Shown here piece by piece: positions 8,937-21,000 of a stretch of DNA of 64,000 nucleotides (within the stretch, counting starts at the first letter, position 1; each line of letters starts with the position of its first letter). The position numbers were made by a program, and so were the translations under genes. The stretch lies in contig OZ024929.1 in NCBI GenBank assembly GCA_964017235.1, positions 159,635,609 to 159,699,608 of the forward strand, given 5' to 3'. The notes below the pieces were generated by a model. It had not been told where the DNA came from. It saw only the letters and a list, made by a program, of their open reading frames with translations, and made no database searches. The stretch comes from Sabellastarte sp. h YS-2021 (lineage: Eukaryota > Annelida > Polychaeta > Sabellida > Sabellidae).

Positions 8937-10090
8937 TTTCATAATAATGAGTTATTTGTGAAATACTGGCTATCTGCAATACTTGTAGAGATAATTCGCA
9001 TTTACTCATTTTGAGTAGGTGAATAATTAGCTACGGGTCTGAAACTTCACCAAGTGAAAGCTCTCTCAAAAGTAGGCAAATGAGTTATTTGAGAAAAATT
9101 GGCTATCTACAATACTTTTAGAGATAATTCGAATTTACTCATTTTCAGTAGGCGAGTAATTACCTACGGGTCTGGAACTTCACCATGTGAAAGCTCTCCC
9201 AAAAGTAGATGAATGAGTTATTTGATAAAAAATTGGATATCTGCAATACTTTTATAGATAATTAGCATTTACTCATTTTGGGTAGGTGAATAATTAGCTA
9301 CAGGTCTGAAACTTCACCAAGTGAAAGGTCTCCCAAAAGTAGGTGAAGGAGTTATTTGACAAAAATTGGCTATCTGGAATACTTTTAGAGATAATTTGCA
9401 TTAACTCATTTTCAGCAGGTGAGTAATTACCTACGGGTCTGAAACTTCACCAAGTGAAAGCTCTCCCAAAAGTAGGTGAAGGAGTTATTTGACAAAAATT
9501 GGCTATCTGCAATACTTTTAGAGATAATTTGCATTTACTCATTTTGAGTAGGTGAGTAATTACCTACAGGTCTGAAACTTCACCAAGTGAAAGCTCTCCC
9601 AAAAGTAGGTGAAGGAGTTATTTGACAAAAATTCGCTATCTGCAATACTTTTAGAGATAATTTGCATTTACTCATTTTGAGTAGGTGAGTAATTACCTAC
9701 AGGTCTGAAACTTCACCAAGTGAAAGCTCTCCCAAAAGTAGGTGAAGGAGTTATTTGACAAAAATTCGCTATCTGCAATACTTTTAGAGATAATTTGCAT
9801 TTACTCATTTTGAGTAGGTGAGTAATTACCTACGGGTGTGAAACTTCACCAAGTGAAAGCTCTCCCAAAAGTAGGTGAAGGAGTTATTTGACAAAAATTG
9901 GCTATCTGCAATACTTTTAGAGATAATTCGCATTTACTCATTTTGAGTAGGTGAGTAATTACCTACAGGTCTGGAACTTCAGCATGTGAAAGCTCTCCCA
10001 AAAGTAGGTGAATGAGTTATTTAAGAAAAATTTGCTATCTGCAATACTTTTAGACAAAATGCAGAATTACTCATTTTTAGTAGGTAAGTA
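8937..10090 (+). repeat. 133-bp tandem array
   Basis: About eight and a half units. The phrase 'ctgaaacttcaccaagtg' recurs at exactly 133-bp spacing (9571, 9704, 9837, 9970). The unit shares 'tttactca', 'gtaattacctacaggtctgaaa' and 'cccaaaagtaggtgaa' with the 155-bp family that follows, so it appears to be a shortened relative of that family. Confidence 0.9.
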
Positions 10091-10240
10091 ATTTAGCCAC
10101 AGGCCTAATTTAGATATAAAGCCTACCAATAGAGTACTGTGGTGCACCCTGTAATATACTTTGCAAACTCGAGAAGGCTAGCTATAATATTTTTTTTTGT
10201 TAGAGCGGTAATGGTGAAATCTCTCTACACACTACGGCTA
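10091..10240 (+). repeat. Junction fragment between 133- and 155-bp arrays
   Basis: Starts with the phrase 'caggcctaatttagacataa' that recurs at 11408 and 11567, then an AT-rich linker leading to the first 155-bp monomer. Nothing coding is recognised. Confidence 0.5.
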
Positions 10241-11390
10241 TCCAGTGGATACAATGATTTACTCAACAGTGAGAACCTGAAAGTAGATATTGGTAAGCTA
10301 TGCCATGACATAGAGGTCTGCAATTTCACTCTGTTATAGCTGACCAAAAATTATGTGAATAACATATTTAAACAAAATACTGTAAATGTAATAGTTTTCA
10401 CGTTATAACTGATTTACTCAACAGTGATAACGTCAAAGTAGCTATTACTCAGCTATGCAATGAGCTACATGTCTGAATTTTTTCTATGTTATAGCTGACC
10501 CAAAATTAGGTGAACAACATATTTAAGCAAAATACTGTAAATGCAATAGTTTTCAAGTTACAAGTGATTTACTCAATAGTGACAACCTGAAAATAGCTAT
10601 TGCTCAGCTATGCCATGAGCTATAAGTCTGTAATTTCACGACGTTATAGCTGACCCAAAAGTAGGCGAACAACATATTTTAACAAAATACTCCAAATGCA
10701 CTATTTTTCAAGTTACAAGTCATTTACTCAACAGTCAGTACCTGAAAATAGCTATTGCTCAGTTGTGCCATGAGCTACAGGTCTGTAATTTCACTATGTT
10801 ATAGCTGACCCAAAAGTAGCTGAATAACATATTTACACAAATTTCTGTAAATGCAATACTTTTCCAATTACAACTGATTTACTCAACAGTGTGAACTTCA
10901 AAGTAGCTATTACTCAGCTATGCAATGAGCCACAGGTCTGGAACTTCACTATGTTATAGCTGACTCCGAAATAGGTGAATAACATATTGAAACAAAATAC
11001 TCTAAATGTAATACTTTTGAAGTTATAAGTAATTTACTCAACAGTGATAACCTAAAAGTAGCTATTACTCAGCTATGCTATGAGCTACAGGTCTGAAATT
11101 TTACTATGTTATAGCTGACATAAAAGTAGCTGAATAACATATTTATACAAAATTCTGTAAATGCAATAGTTTTCAAGTTACAATTGATTTTACTCATGAT
11201 GGAAGTTACTGAAAAGCCCAAAAGTAGCTATTACTCACTTAGCTATTGAGACAGACACCCAAGTTACTCACCATGTTGTAGCTATGAAAAAAGTATCTGA
11301 ATAACATATTTTAACAAAATGCTCTATATGCAACACTTTTTAAGTTATAAGTGATTTAGTGCATGATTTCATGACTTTTAATGCATTTTA
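10241..11390 (+). repeat. 155-bp tandem array (array 1, about 7 units)
   Basis: Units share 'gatttactcaacagtga', 'gtagctattactcagctatg', 'gagctacaggtctg' and 'tatgttatagctgacc'. The first monomer (starting 'ggatacaatgatttactc', with 'catgacatagaggtctgc') and the last ones (with 'tgatggaagttactgaaaag' and 'gtgatttagtgcatgatttc') are distinct from the interior units and match the end monomers of the arrays at 12050 and 46180. Confidence 0.9.
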
Positions 11391-11690
11391 GACATTTTTG
11401 TCTACCACAGGCCTAATTTAGACATAAAGCCTACCAAAAAGATAGGGTGGCGAGTCCTCTAGCATACCAAGCCACCTGCCAAATATGAAAGAAATCTGGA
11501 AAGAAATGTGGACTGTAGGTCGCTAACAAGCAATATTCCACATTTTAGACATTTTTGTCTACCACAGGCCTAATTTAGACATAAAGCCTACCAAAAAGAT
11601 AGGGTGGCGAGTCCTCTACCATATCAAGTCACCTGCCAAATATGAAAGAAATCCGGAAAGAAATGTGGACTGTAGGTCGCTAACAAGAAA
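11391..11690 (+). repeat. Tandem duplication of about 147 bp with GC-rich tail
   Basis: The block 'gacatttttgtctaccacag ... gtaggtcgctaacaag' is present twice in a row (about 11391-11533 and 11538-11690) with few differences. It is followed by a GC-rich (gacgcg)n-type stretch at about 11696-11740. Confidence 0.8.
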
Positions 11691-11752
11691 TCTCTGCGGA
11701 CGCGGACGCGGACGAGGGCGCGGACGCGGACGACGACGATGATGAATCCATA

Positions 11753-11778
11753 GTATCCCCGCTTCGCGTCGGGGATAC
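11753..11778 (+). repeat. Terminal hairpin after GC-rich stretch
   Basis: GTATCCCCG and CGGGGATAC form a perfect 9-bp stem around an 8-base loop, preceded by a (gacgcg)n segment and followed by 'aataata'. Same design as hairpins at 7554, 28356 and 42818. Confidence 0.8.
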
Positions 11779-12049
11779 AATAATACGCGAGTTATAAGCA
11801 CTTTAAGTTTGGCTATCTTCGTTTGACCTGGAAGGAGGGGTCTAAGGTGAAATCTGACCACACCAAAAGATTCCCAGCCCATGATTTTCTATAGGTTGGT
11901 TTTCCATTCCAAACCTCTAGGACCAATAATAAGCGAGTTATAAGCACTTTTATGTTTGGCTATCCTCATTTGACCTTGAAGGAGGGTTCCAAGGTCAAAT
12001 CGGACCATATTAACAGATTCCCAGCCCATGATTTCCTACAGGTTGGATA
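11779..12049 (+). repeat. 147-bp repeat units (array 2, short)
   Basis: About two units, including an unusual variant ('tatcttcgtttgacctggaa') that also occurs at 45653. The array passes into the 155-bp array at 12050 through a junction identical to that at 46174. Confidence 0.85.
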
Positions 12050-14575
12050 CAATGATTTACTCAACAGTGAGAACCTGAAAGAAGCTATTGCTCAGCTATG
12101 CCATGACATAGAGGTCTGCAATTTCACTATGTTATAGCTGACCAAAACGTCTGTGAAAAACATATTTAACAAAATACTCTAAATGTAATAGTTTTCAAGT
12201 TACTACTGATTTACTCAAGAGTGAGAACCTCAAAGTAACTATTACACAGCTATGCAATGAGCTACATGTCTGAATTTTTGCTCTGTTATAGCTGACCTAA
12301 AAGTAGGTGAACAACATATTTAAGCAAAATACTGTAAATGCAATAGTTTTCAAGTTACAACTGATTTACTCAATAGTGAGAACCTGAAAATAGCTATTGC
12401 TCCACTATGCCATGAGCTATAGGTCTGTAATTTCACTATGTTATAGCTAACCCAAAAGTAGGTGAACAATATATTTTAACAAAATACTCCAAATGCAATA
12501 TTTTTCAAATTATAGCCGATTTACTCAACAGTCAGTGCCTGAGAATAGCTATTGCTCAGTTGTGCCATGAGCTACAGGTCTATAATTTCACTATGTTATA
12601 GCTGACCCAAAAGTAGCTGAATAACATATTTGCACAAATTTCTGTAAAGGCAATAGTTTTCCAATTACAACTGATTTACTCAACAGTGAGAACTTCAAAG
12701 TAGCTATTACTCAGCTATGCAATGAGCCACAGGTCTGGAACTTCACTATGTTATAGCTGACCCCAAAATAGGTGAATAACATATTGCAACAAAATACTCT
12801 AAATGCAATAGTTTCCAAGTTATAAGTGATTTACTCAACAGTGTTAACCTAAAAGTAGCTATTACTCAGCTATGCCATGAGCTACAGGTCTGAAATTTTA
12901 CTATGTTATAGCTGACCCAAAAGTAGCTGAATAACATATTTATACTAAATTCTCTAAATGCAATAGTTTTCAAATTATAAGTGATTTGCTCAACATTGAG
13001 AACTTCAAAGTAGCTATTACTCAGCTATGCAATGAGTCACAGGTCTGGAACTTCACTATGTTATAGCTGACCCCAAAATAGGTGAATAACATATTGAAAC
13101 AAAATACTCTAAATGCAATAATTTCCAAGTTATAAGCGATTTACTCAACAGTGAGAACCTCAAAGTAGCTATTACTCAGCTATGCCATGAGCTACAGGTC
13201 TGAAATTTTACTATGTTATAGCTGACCCAAAAGTAGGTGAACAACATATTTAAGCAAAATACTGTACATGCAATAGTTTTCAAGTTACAACTGATTTACT
13301 CAATAGTGATGACCTAAAAGTAGCTATTACTCAGCTATGCCATGAGCTACAGGTCTGAAATTTTACTATGTTATAGCTGGCCCAAAAGTAGCTGAATAAC
13401 ATATTTATACTAAATTCTCTAAATGCAATAGTTTTGCAATTACAACTGATTTACTCAATAGTGAGAACCTCAAAGTAGTTATTACTCAGCTATGCAATGA
13501 GCTACAGGTCTGAAATTTTACTATGTTATAGCTGACCCAAAAGTAGGTGAACAACATATTTAAGCAAAATACTGTTAAAGCAATAGTTTTCAAGTTACAA
13601 CTGATTTACTCAATACTGATGACCTAAAAGTAGCTATTACTCAGCTATGCCATGAGCTACAGGTCTGAAATTTTACTATGTTATAGCTGACCCAAAAGTA
13701 GCTGAATAACATATTTATACGAAATACTCTAAATGCAATAGTTTTCCAATTACAACTGATTTACTCAATAGTGAGAACTTTAAAGTAGCTATTACTCAGC
13801 TATGCCATGACCTACAGATCTGAAATTTCACTATGTTATAGCTGGCCCAAAAGTAGCTGAATAACATATTTATACGAAATTCTCTAAATGCAATAGGTTT
13901 TAAGTTACAAGTGATTTACTCAATAGTGAGAACTTCAAAGTAGCTATTACTCAGCTATGCAATGAGCCACAGATCTGAAACTTCACTATGTTATAGCTGA
14001 TCCCAAAATAGGTGAATAACATATTGAAACAAAATACTCTAAATGCAATAGTTTCCAAGTTATAAGCCATTTACTCAACAGTGATAACCTAAAAGTAGCT
14101 ATTACTCAGCTATGCCATGAGCTACAGGTCTGAAATTTTACTATGTTATAGCTGACCCAAAAGTAGCTGAATAACATATTTATACGAAATTCTCTAAATG
14201 CAATAGTTTTCAAGTTATAAGCGATTTACTCAACAGTGATAACCTAAAAGTAGCTATTACTCAGCTATGCCATGAGCTACAGGTCTAAAATTTTACTATG
14301 TTATAGCTGACCCAAAAGTAGCTGAATAACATATTTATACGAAATTCTCTAAATGCAGTAGTTTTTAAGTTACAAGTGATTTTACTCATGATGGAAGTTA
14401 CTGAAAAGCCCAAAAGTAGCTATTACTCACTTAGCTATTGAGACAGGCACCCAACTTACTCACCATATTGTAGCTATGCAAAAAGTAGCTGAATAACATA
14501 TTTTAACAAAATGCTCTAAATGCAACACTTTTCAAGTTATAAATGATTTTGTGCATGATTTCATGAATTTTAATG
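12050..14575 (+). repeat. 155-bp tandem array (array 2, about 16 units)
   Basis: Monomers of 155 bp with the phrases given for array 1. Interior units fall into a few sub-types that alternate (e.g. 'aatagtgatgacctaaaagt' versus 'gagaacttcaaagtagctat'). First and last monomers are the same special types as in the arrays at 10241 and 46175. Confidence 0.92.
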
Positions 14576-14940
14576 CATTAAAAATTATTAAAAAAATTTA
14601 TTTAAAAAAAAGTAAGACAGATCCAGGTCTCATACTCACACAAGAGAATCTACCTGTGGCCTAGTACATATATGCAAGATCTGAGAGAAATCCCTGCAAT
14701 AGTCACTGAGAAAATTGTGATTAAGTGTTGAAATTTTCACACTTTTGGTGGGGGTACCCCCCTTATAATGTCTCTAGCAAACAGACGAACAGACAGATTT
14801 GCATGCCTTGAACAATTTTTCATCCTCGATAGATAAGGTATCTTTTAAAAAAAACAGCACGTCTCTAGGCCTTGTAGTTTTGGAGGAGAAGTTGTTCACG
14901 CGGACGCGTACGCCCACGCCGCAGAGTGACGACATAAAAA
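14576..14940 (+). repeat. Unique-looking 3' end of the repeat mosaic
   Basis: AT-rich then GC-rich segment ending 'acgcggacgcgtacgcccac' and 'gacgacataa'. It is nearly identical to 49165-49532 at the end of the other copy of the mosaic, so it is the shared right end of a duplicated unit. It contains 'gtgggggtacccccctt', a short GGGGTACCCCC palindrome near 14750. Confidence 0.75.
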
Positions 14941-15759
14941 ACTAAGGTAATTTAATTTTAATTTATAGTATTTACAAATGTTCAACATGGCCACAAGAAA
15001 GAATAGAGATTGCACAGGACACTGTGAACATATTAAATAGTGAGCGTTACATGCACACAGACAACAGGCAGTCAACAATATATTTGCTTATTGTAACTGT
15101 AAATCGCTGAATATTTTATAAAAATACTTAGTGTGTTTGTGTAAAATATCCAAATAACACACTTATATAATCCAATGGTTTTATATTTATTCAAACTGCG
15201 CAGTTATACTGATGACCCTAATACTTTGCAAGCTTTCAGATCACATTTCTGTTCACTACTACCAGTACTGCTCACAAGAGATCACAAATGCAAATAGCTT
15301 TCGCAAGCATTTTGCACCAGAGTATTTTTGTCACTGTCTTCCTGCACAGGTTAAAATTTAAATGACAACAGATAGGCAACAATAGAATACTTTATACACT
15401 TGTGGGTCTGGTCACATCAATTTGAGGGTTTTGCACTCTCTGAGAGCATCTTGTCAGATATATTTTATGATGGTGGAAACCTCGATGTACAGGAAATAGT
15501 TGATTTCACTTTATAAATATTTTGTCCTTTACAGATACCTTAAAAGTCACTGCATCTTTTCAGTGAAACCAAGTACTGGTATGGATTCAAAAATAGTATA
15601 GAATAAAGGAAGACAGTGTTTTAACCTGATGCAAAATTTCATACATATTGGAAGACTCATGCCATCACAAAAGAATATTCAAATGATTGAAAATTGTAAT
15701 GAAATGACTGAAAGAGAAGTCCACTGAAGTGAATTTTTATGAAAGAAAAATAAAAACAT
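14941..15759. other. AT-rich intergenic sequence downstream of LAPTM4
   Basis: No repeat family of this window and no open frame worth reporting. It lies just past the inferred polyadenylation site of the LAPTM4-like gene. Confidence 0.4.
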
Positions 15760-15776
15760 CAACATTCAAATCAGTT

Positions 15777-15782
15777 TTTATT
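15777..15782 (-). terminator. Candidate polyadenylation signal for LAPTM4-like gene
   Basis: AATAAA on the minus strand (tttatt on the plus strand), about 2.24 kb past the stop codon, where unique sequence continues on both sides. Other AATAAA matches exist in this AT-rich UTR, so an earlier site is possible. Confidence 0.35.
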
Positions 15783-17311
15783 CCACAGAAAAGCATATCA
15801 ACATTTCAATATAACATCAACAAAATATTTATGTGATTATCACAAAATATAACTTATGTGAAATTTCCTTTTATAATTTCTTCAGCATTTATATCTTATT
15901 TAAAAACATACAAAAGTTTTGAAAATCTTAGAGACTTTCATTATTCTTTTTTAACCTGACTAGACTGAAATGTGAATATAGCTTAAACAAGCCGCTTTAT
16001 AAAAATTTTCAAGTATTTTCAAAGTTTTTTTACAATCTATTACAGTATTCATAGTATTATAAACATCTGTAAAAACATCACACATAACAATGTTTATTCA
16101 TTTTATTAAACAGAACAGGCAAGATTGTGTTCACAATATCAACAACACTTGTCTTAACCAGATCATAGGAAATTATACCAGGAGCAAGCTGCACAATAAT
16201 TTAAGTTTACAGAACATTTTAGGTCTTCAAAACAATAGCATAGTTTTCATATAACAGATTAAACACACTTCTAATGAAGAAAGTTTCATAAACTTTTCAG
16301 AGGATTGTAATTTTCTCCTTTATGCTTAACTGACTGGGCACAAAAGCAGTGTCTAAGAAGCAGAAATTTGTGAAGCGCTGGTGTAAGTATGATGAAGCTA
16401 TAATTTGTCTTCCATTGTTTACACCAACATCTTTCGCAGAAACAAAACTCTTACACTGGAACCAGGGATATATAGATATATTAGAAATAACAGAAAAGTC
16501 CAATACCACAAATACTTAAAAATGTTAAATTCAAATGATAAAACTCAGTAATCAAATTGGAAATGACTGTTGCCATGTATATTTGATGAGGCAAGTGGAT
16601 TGTATCACACTTAGTTATACCAAAATATCTTACACCAAATATAAATGGAAACATCCAATAAGACTGCTTTAAATCACCACATCACTTTTTCTTTTCTTGT
16701 AAAACAAAGTACAAAAATATTGTTACCTTCCAGTTAACCATCCAATGCAGAAACAATAATGTCTTCAACAGATCTTTTTGTCAGAAGACAGGGACCTTAC
16801 TGATGTAAACATAGTTATATTTCTGTTTATTTTTCCTTGTTTTCAGCTTAATTTAAATCTTTTACTATCAAAGGGCATCATTCTGTCGTATCATTAATGA
16901 TCAGCTGTGTGTCCACAGATTTAACAAAGCAAAAAATAATAAATATATCATCATGGATAATTTAATTGTTATAGAATATCTCTACAAATGCCATTTTTTA
17001 AATTTAGTGCTAATACATAAATCTTCTGTTCTTACATAATATTGCACAATTTAAAGCAGAAACTAAACATATTAAGAACACGTATTTCGTGGAACTGTTA
17101 TGGTACCACAACTGTACACTTGCAAATATATATAAAAAGAAATAATTGTGCACTAATATACACCTCTCCCTAACTACTACTATGTTGTGAAAGTAAACTA
17201 CCATGTAAATTATAAGAATTCCTTCACTGAAAGCAAACATATATCAGAATACACAATTATCCCTTGTAGACTTAGTGTCATATTGCAGTGTCACATCAAT
17301 ACACAGAAAAT

Positions 17312-17332
17312 CCCCCCCCCCCCCCCCCCCCC
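17312..17332. repeat. C21 homopolymer
   Basis: Twenty-one consecutive C bases on the plus strand, hence G21 in the predicted LAPTM4 3' UTR. Length may be polymorphic or affected by sequencing. Confidence 0.9.
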
Positions 17333-18015
17333 GCGACCCATTCTATAACACCGCTGCTGAAATGATTGGTGCTTCTAATGGTTGGTGTTTTTCACATTCA
17401 GGAGCATTAAAGAATGAATCCTGCACAAGAGTTTCATAAGGTGCACATATTTATAATGTACTCATATAATCTAGTTCATAACATCTGATTGGTCAGATGC
17501 ATTGATGTCTTTTACCACAGTACATTTGGAGATGACTTGATCCACTCTCCAAGTAAGACTGTACTCTTTGGAAACTTCCCACATTAAATATATAAACAGA
17601 ATACCTCTCAAACCGAACTAAGGGATATAAAATGAATTTGCAAATAGTGAGATTCGTATTTCTGACATTTGTACATGGGAAAGATGAATTCAATGGTTAG
17701 ATTTTGATGGTAAAACCGCTTGCTGTATGTTTCCACCAAGTTTTAACATTTCAATGTAAACTAGCATCTGTGAATGTGAAAATGTTTATGATTTTCAAAA
17801 ATAACAAAACAGTACTTATGTAAATTGATGTAATGAAATATTTCAGTTTGTAAGCTTCCCAATATCCAGTGATCTGATTAACACATACATTGTATTATCC
17901 TGGGATCTGATTATCTATGTGTTAAAGTGTTATAAAGATAGAATGTAGTGGGATATATATTCTACTTCTGGGAGTTTCTGAAAGAGTACAGCACTGTATA
18001 GGTATGCATTACTGA

Positions 18016-18096
18016 TTAGTTCTCTGTGTAGGCAGGGGGTGCTGGTTCATTCTGAGCCATTCTCACTGCATCTTCATACTTTGGAGGAAGAAGCAT
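18016..18096 (-). CDS. LAPTM4: LAPTM4-like, last coding exon (PY-motif tail)
   Basis: Twenty-six codons plus TAA, preceded by the acceptor tatttttag. It encodes the end of the cytosolic tail with LLPPKYEDAVRMAQNE and then PAPPAYTEN. The two P-P-x-Y motifs are the hallmark Nedd4 WW-domain ligands of LAPTM4. The tail aligns with the V-L-P-T/P-Y-E-x-A-V-K-M ending of other animals. It begins in phase 0, matching the previous exon's end. Confidence 0.88.
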   Translation of the reverse strand: MLLPPKYEDAVRMAQNEPAPPAYTEN

Positions 18097-21000
18097 CTAA
18101 AAATATAAATTATAAATGCTTCAACCATATATCCCACAACAATACGTCACATGTCATTCTTATTAAAGCAATTAATGACTAGAAAAATGTTTTTACTGAC
18201 AAAAACGAAGCAGCCCTGATGAAAAAGTGTGAAGTAAGCCGTAAAAGATGTCAAGATATGCATCACAAGGAATAGAAAATGTAAAGTTTATTGCATTGTG
18301 TATGTTACCATATTTAACAAATGAAAGAACGACCACAGCTTGGCAGAAGAGAAATTGTAGGTGTGAAATTTACTTCTCAAAAGAATGTATGTCCGATGCG
18401 CGGAAAAAAATGCCTCCTGGAAAAAATGCCTCCTAGAAAATATGCCTCCTAGGAAATATACCTCCTAGAATTAATGCCTCCTGAATATTTTGTGACCAGG
18501 AAAAATACCTCCTAAGAAAAAAAAGTTCTTTCAAGTATTATAACACTACAGGTTCACATTACAACTTCAGAGGCATCTTCATTTTTATCTCCCGCCGGCC
18601 GATAGGCCCGGTACGGGAGATTATAAAATGGCCTCTGTCCGTGCGTGCGTGTGTCCGTTCGTCACGTTTTCACAAAAGCCTTTCTATCTCTAAAACTATT
18701 ATAGCTAGAGCTTCCAAATTTGCAGGATACATTCATCATTGGAAAAACTTGCCAGGGAATCTTTTTCTCCTGATTCTGAAAAACAAGATGGCTGCCACGG
18801 GTGTTAACAAGATGGCTGCCGTGGATTTTTTTTTCAGGTGTTCTGCCATGGGTTTTTTTGTTGTTGATTTAGATGGCTGCCATAAGTGTGTAGTTGCACT
18901 TTTATACAGCCTAAAAATAGCCTGCTTGGTATTTTTCAGACCTAGGTCCATAGCTAAGTGAGTAATAGCAATGGTGGCTACTTTCAGTAAAGTGCTCATA
19001 ACTCCAAAACGACTGCATTTAGAGCATTTCTGTAAAATATGTTGTTCAGCTACTTTCTCCATGCCTACAAGATGGTACTATTTTTAGGGGTCTATCTTGA
19101 TAGCTAAGTGAGTAATAGCTATTTTCTGTTTTTAACAATGACCAAAATGAGTAAGTTGCTTTTATCTTTGTAACTGTTAACTTACAATATTGGTCTCAAA
19201 TATGTTGTTGAACAACTCCTTCATGTACTATATCATGGTGAGGTTTCCAAGGTGTAGCACCATAGCTAGCTGAGTAATAGCTACACTAAGTTAAACATTT
19301 GACCATTCAGCAAGTCACTTATAACTCAAAAACTATTGAATATAGAGGATTTTTGTCAAATATGTTGTTTATCTACTTTTTGATGTACTGTGTCGTGGTG
19401 AATTTTCAGAGCTGTAAGTCCATAGCTAACTGAGTAATAGCTACTTTTAAATTTCTTAATTTCAACATTGAATAAATCACTTATACCTCCAAAACTACTG
19501 AATTTAGGGAATTATTGTCAAATATGTTAATCGGTTACTTTTTAATGTTCTGTGTCGTGGAAAAGTTTCACAACTGTATTTCCATAGCTAACTGAGTAAT
19601 GGCTACTTTGAATTTCAACAATGAGTAAATCACTTATAACTCCAAAACTATTAAATTTAGAGAATTATTGTCAAATATGTTGTTCACTTACTATTTGATG
19701 TACTGTGTCATGGGAAATTTTCACAGCTGTATCTCCATAGCTACCTGAGTAATAGCTACTTCGAGGGTTTCCATTGAGTAAATCACCTTTAACAGCAAAA
19801 CTGTTGAATTTAGAGGATTTTTTTCAAATATGTTCTTCACCTACCTTTTGATGTACTGTGAAATGGAAAATTTTGAGAGCTGTAGGTCCATAGCTAACCG
19901 AGTAATAGCTACTTTAATGGTTCTCCATTGAGTAAATCACTTATAACAGCAAAACTGCTGAATTTAAAGGATTTTTCTCAGATATGTTGTTTAGCTACTT
20001 TTTTATGTACTGTGTAATGGCAAATTTTGAGACCTGTAAGTCCATAACTGAGTAATAGCTACTTTGATGGTTCTCCATTGAGTAAATCACTTATAACAGC
20101 AAAACTATTAAATTTACAGGATTTTTGTCAAATATGTTGTTCATGTACTTTTTAATGTTCTGTGTCATGGCAAAGTTTCAGAGCTGTAGGTCCATAGCTA
20201 ACTGAGTAATAGCTACTTTCATGGTTTTCAATTGAGTAAATCGCTTATCACAGCAAAACTGTTGAATTTAAAAGATTTTTGTCAAATATGTTGTTCACCT
20301 ACTTTTTGATGTATTGTGTAATGGCAAATTTTGAGACCTGTAGGTCCATAGCTAACTGAGTAATAGCTACTTTGATTTTTGCGGAAAATGAAAAAGTCTT
20401 AATATCTCGAAAACTGTAAGAGATAGAGCGATTTTGAGTGAATTTTTGACCCACAGGGTAGTACATGAGTATACTATGCAAAAGGGAAAAAATTCAATTT
20501 TCGCCACTTTTGGCGGCTATCTTGGATTTTTAGCAGAAAATAAACATTGAAAATATCTTCAAAATGGTAACAGACAGAGCGATTTCGAGCGAATTTTTAA
20601 CCCATGGGGGTAGTACAACAGTATTCTGTGCCTAGGGGAAAAATGTCATCTTGGATTTTAGCGGAAAATGAAAAATTGTGAATATCTCGGAAAAGTATTT
20701 CCTCCCCTTTAATGCTCGGCGGGAGATACACACCGCGGCAGTGGTCTTGTTTCCACTTGAGTCTTATAGTCGCCAATGCCTGTCAAAAATTCACAGTCTT
20801 TTACCCATTTTGCTTAGCTGTACAAAGGTATGTAAGTTTCTCTTGTAAGGTTTTTCTGGTGCTTCTCACTCTTTTGGCTGGCTGCTCATCCCTGGTTTCC
20901 ATTATGACAGGTGTCATGTTTTTCTTGTAATTATATTTCTGCCCCTCCTAGTGCATCTAACTGTGATCAACTCCTTACAGAGGGGATAACCTATGTTGTA

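Larger units (their letters stand above)
15760..18015 (-). other. Inferred 3' UTR of LAPTM4-like gene
   Basis: The minus strand between the stop codon (18016-18018) and the poly(A) signal at 15777-15782 is 2.25 kb of AT-rich sequence. Strikingly, it is free of the tandem repeats that fill the introns, as expected of a retained UTR. It contains a 21-base C run (17312-17332) that is a G run in the transcript. The extent is inferred from sequence only. Confidence 0.5.

Noticed and set aside
8937-14575. CRISPR-like array
   Set aside because: Contiguous tandem monomers without unique spacers, and a eukaryotic context.
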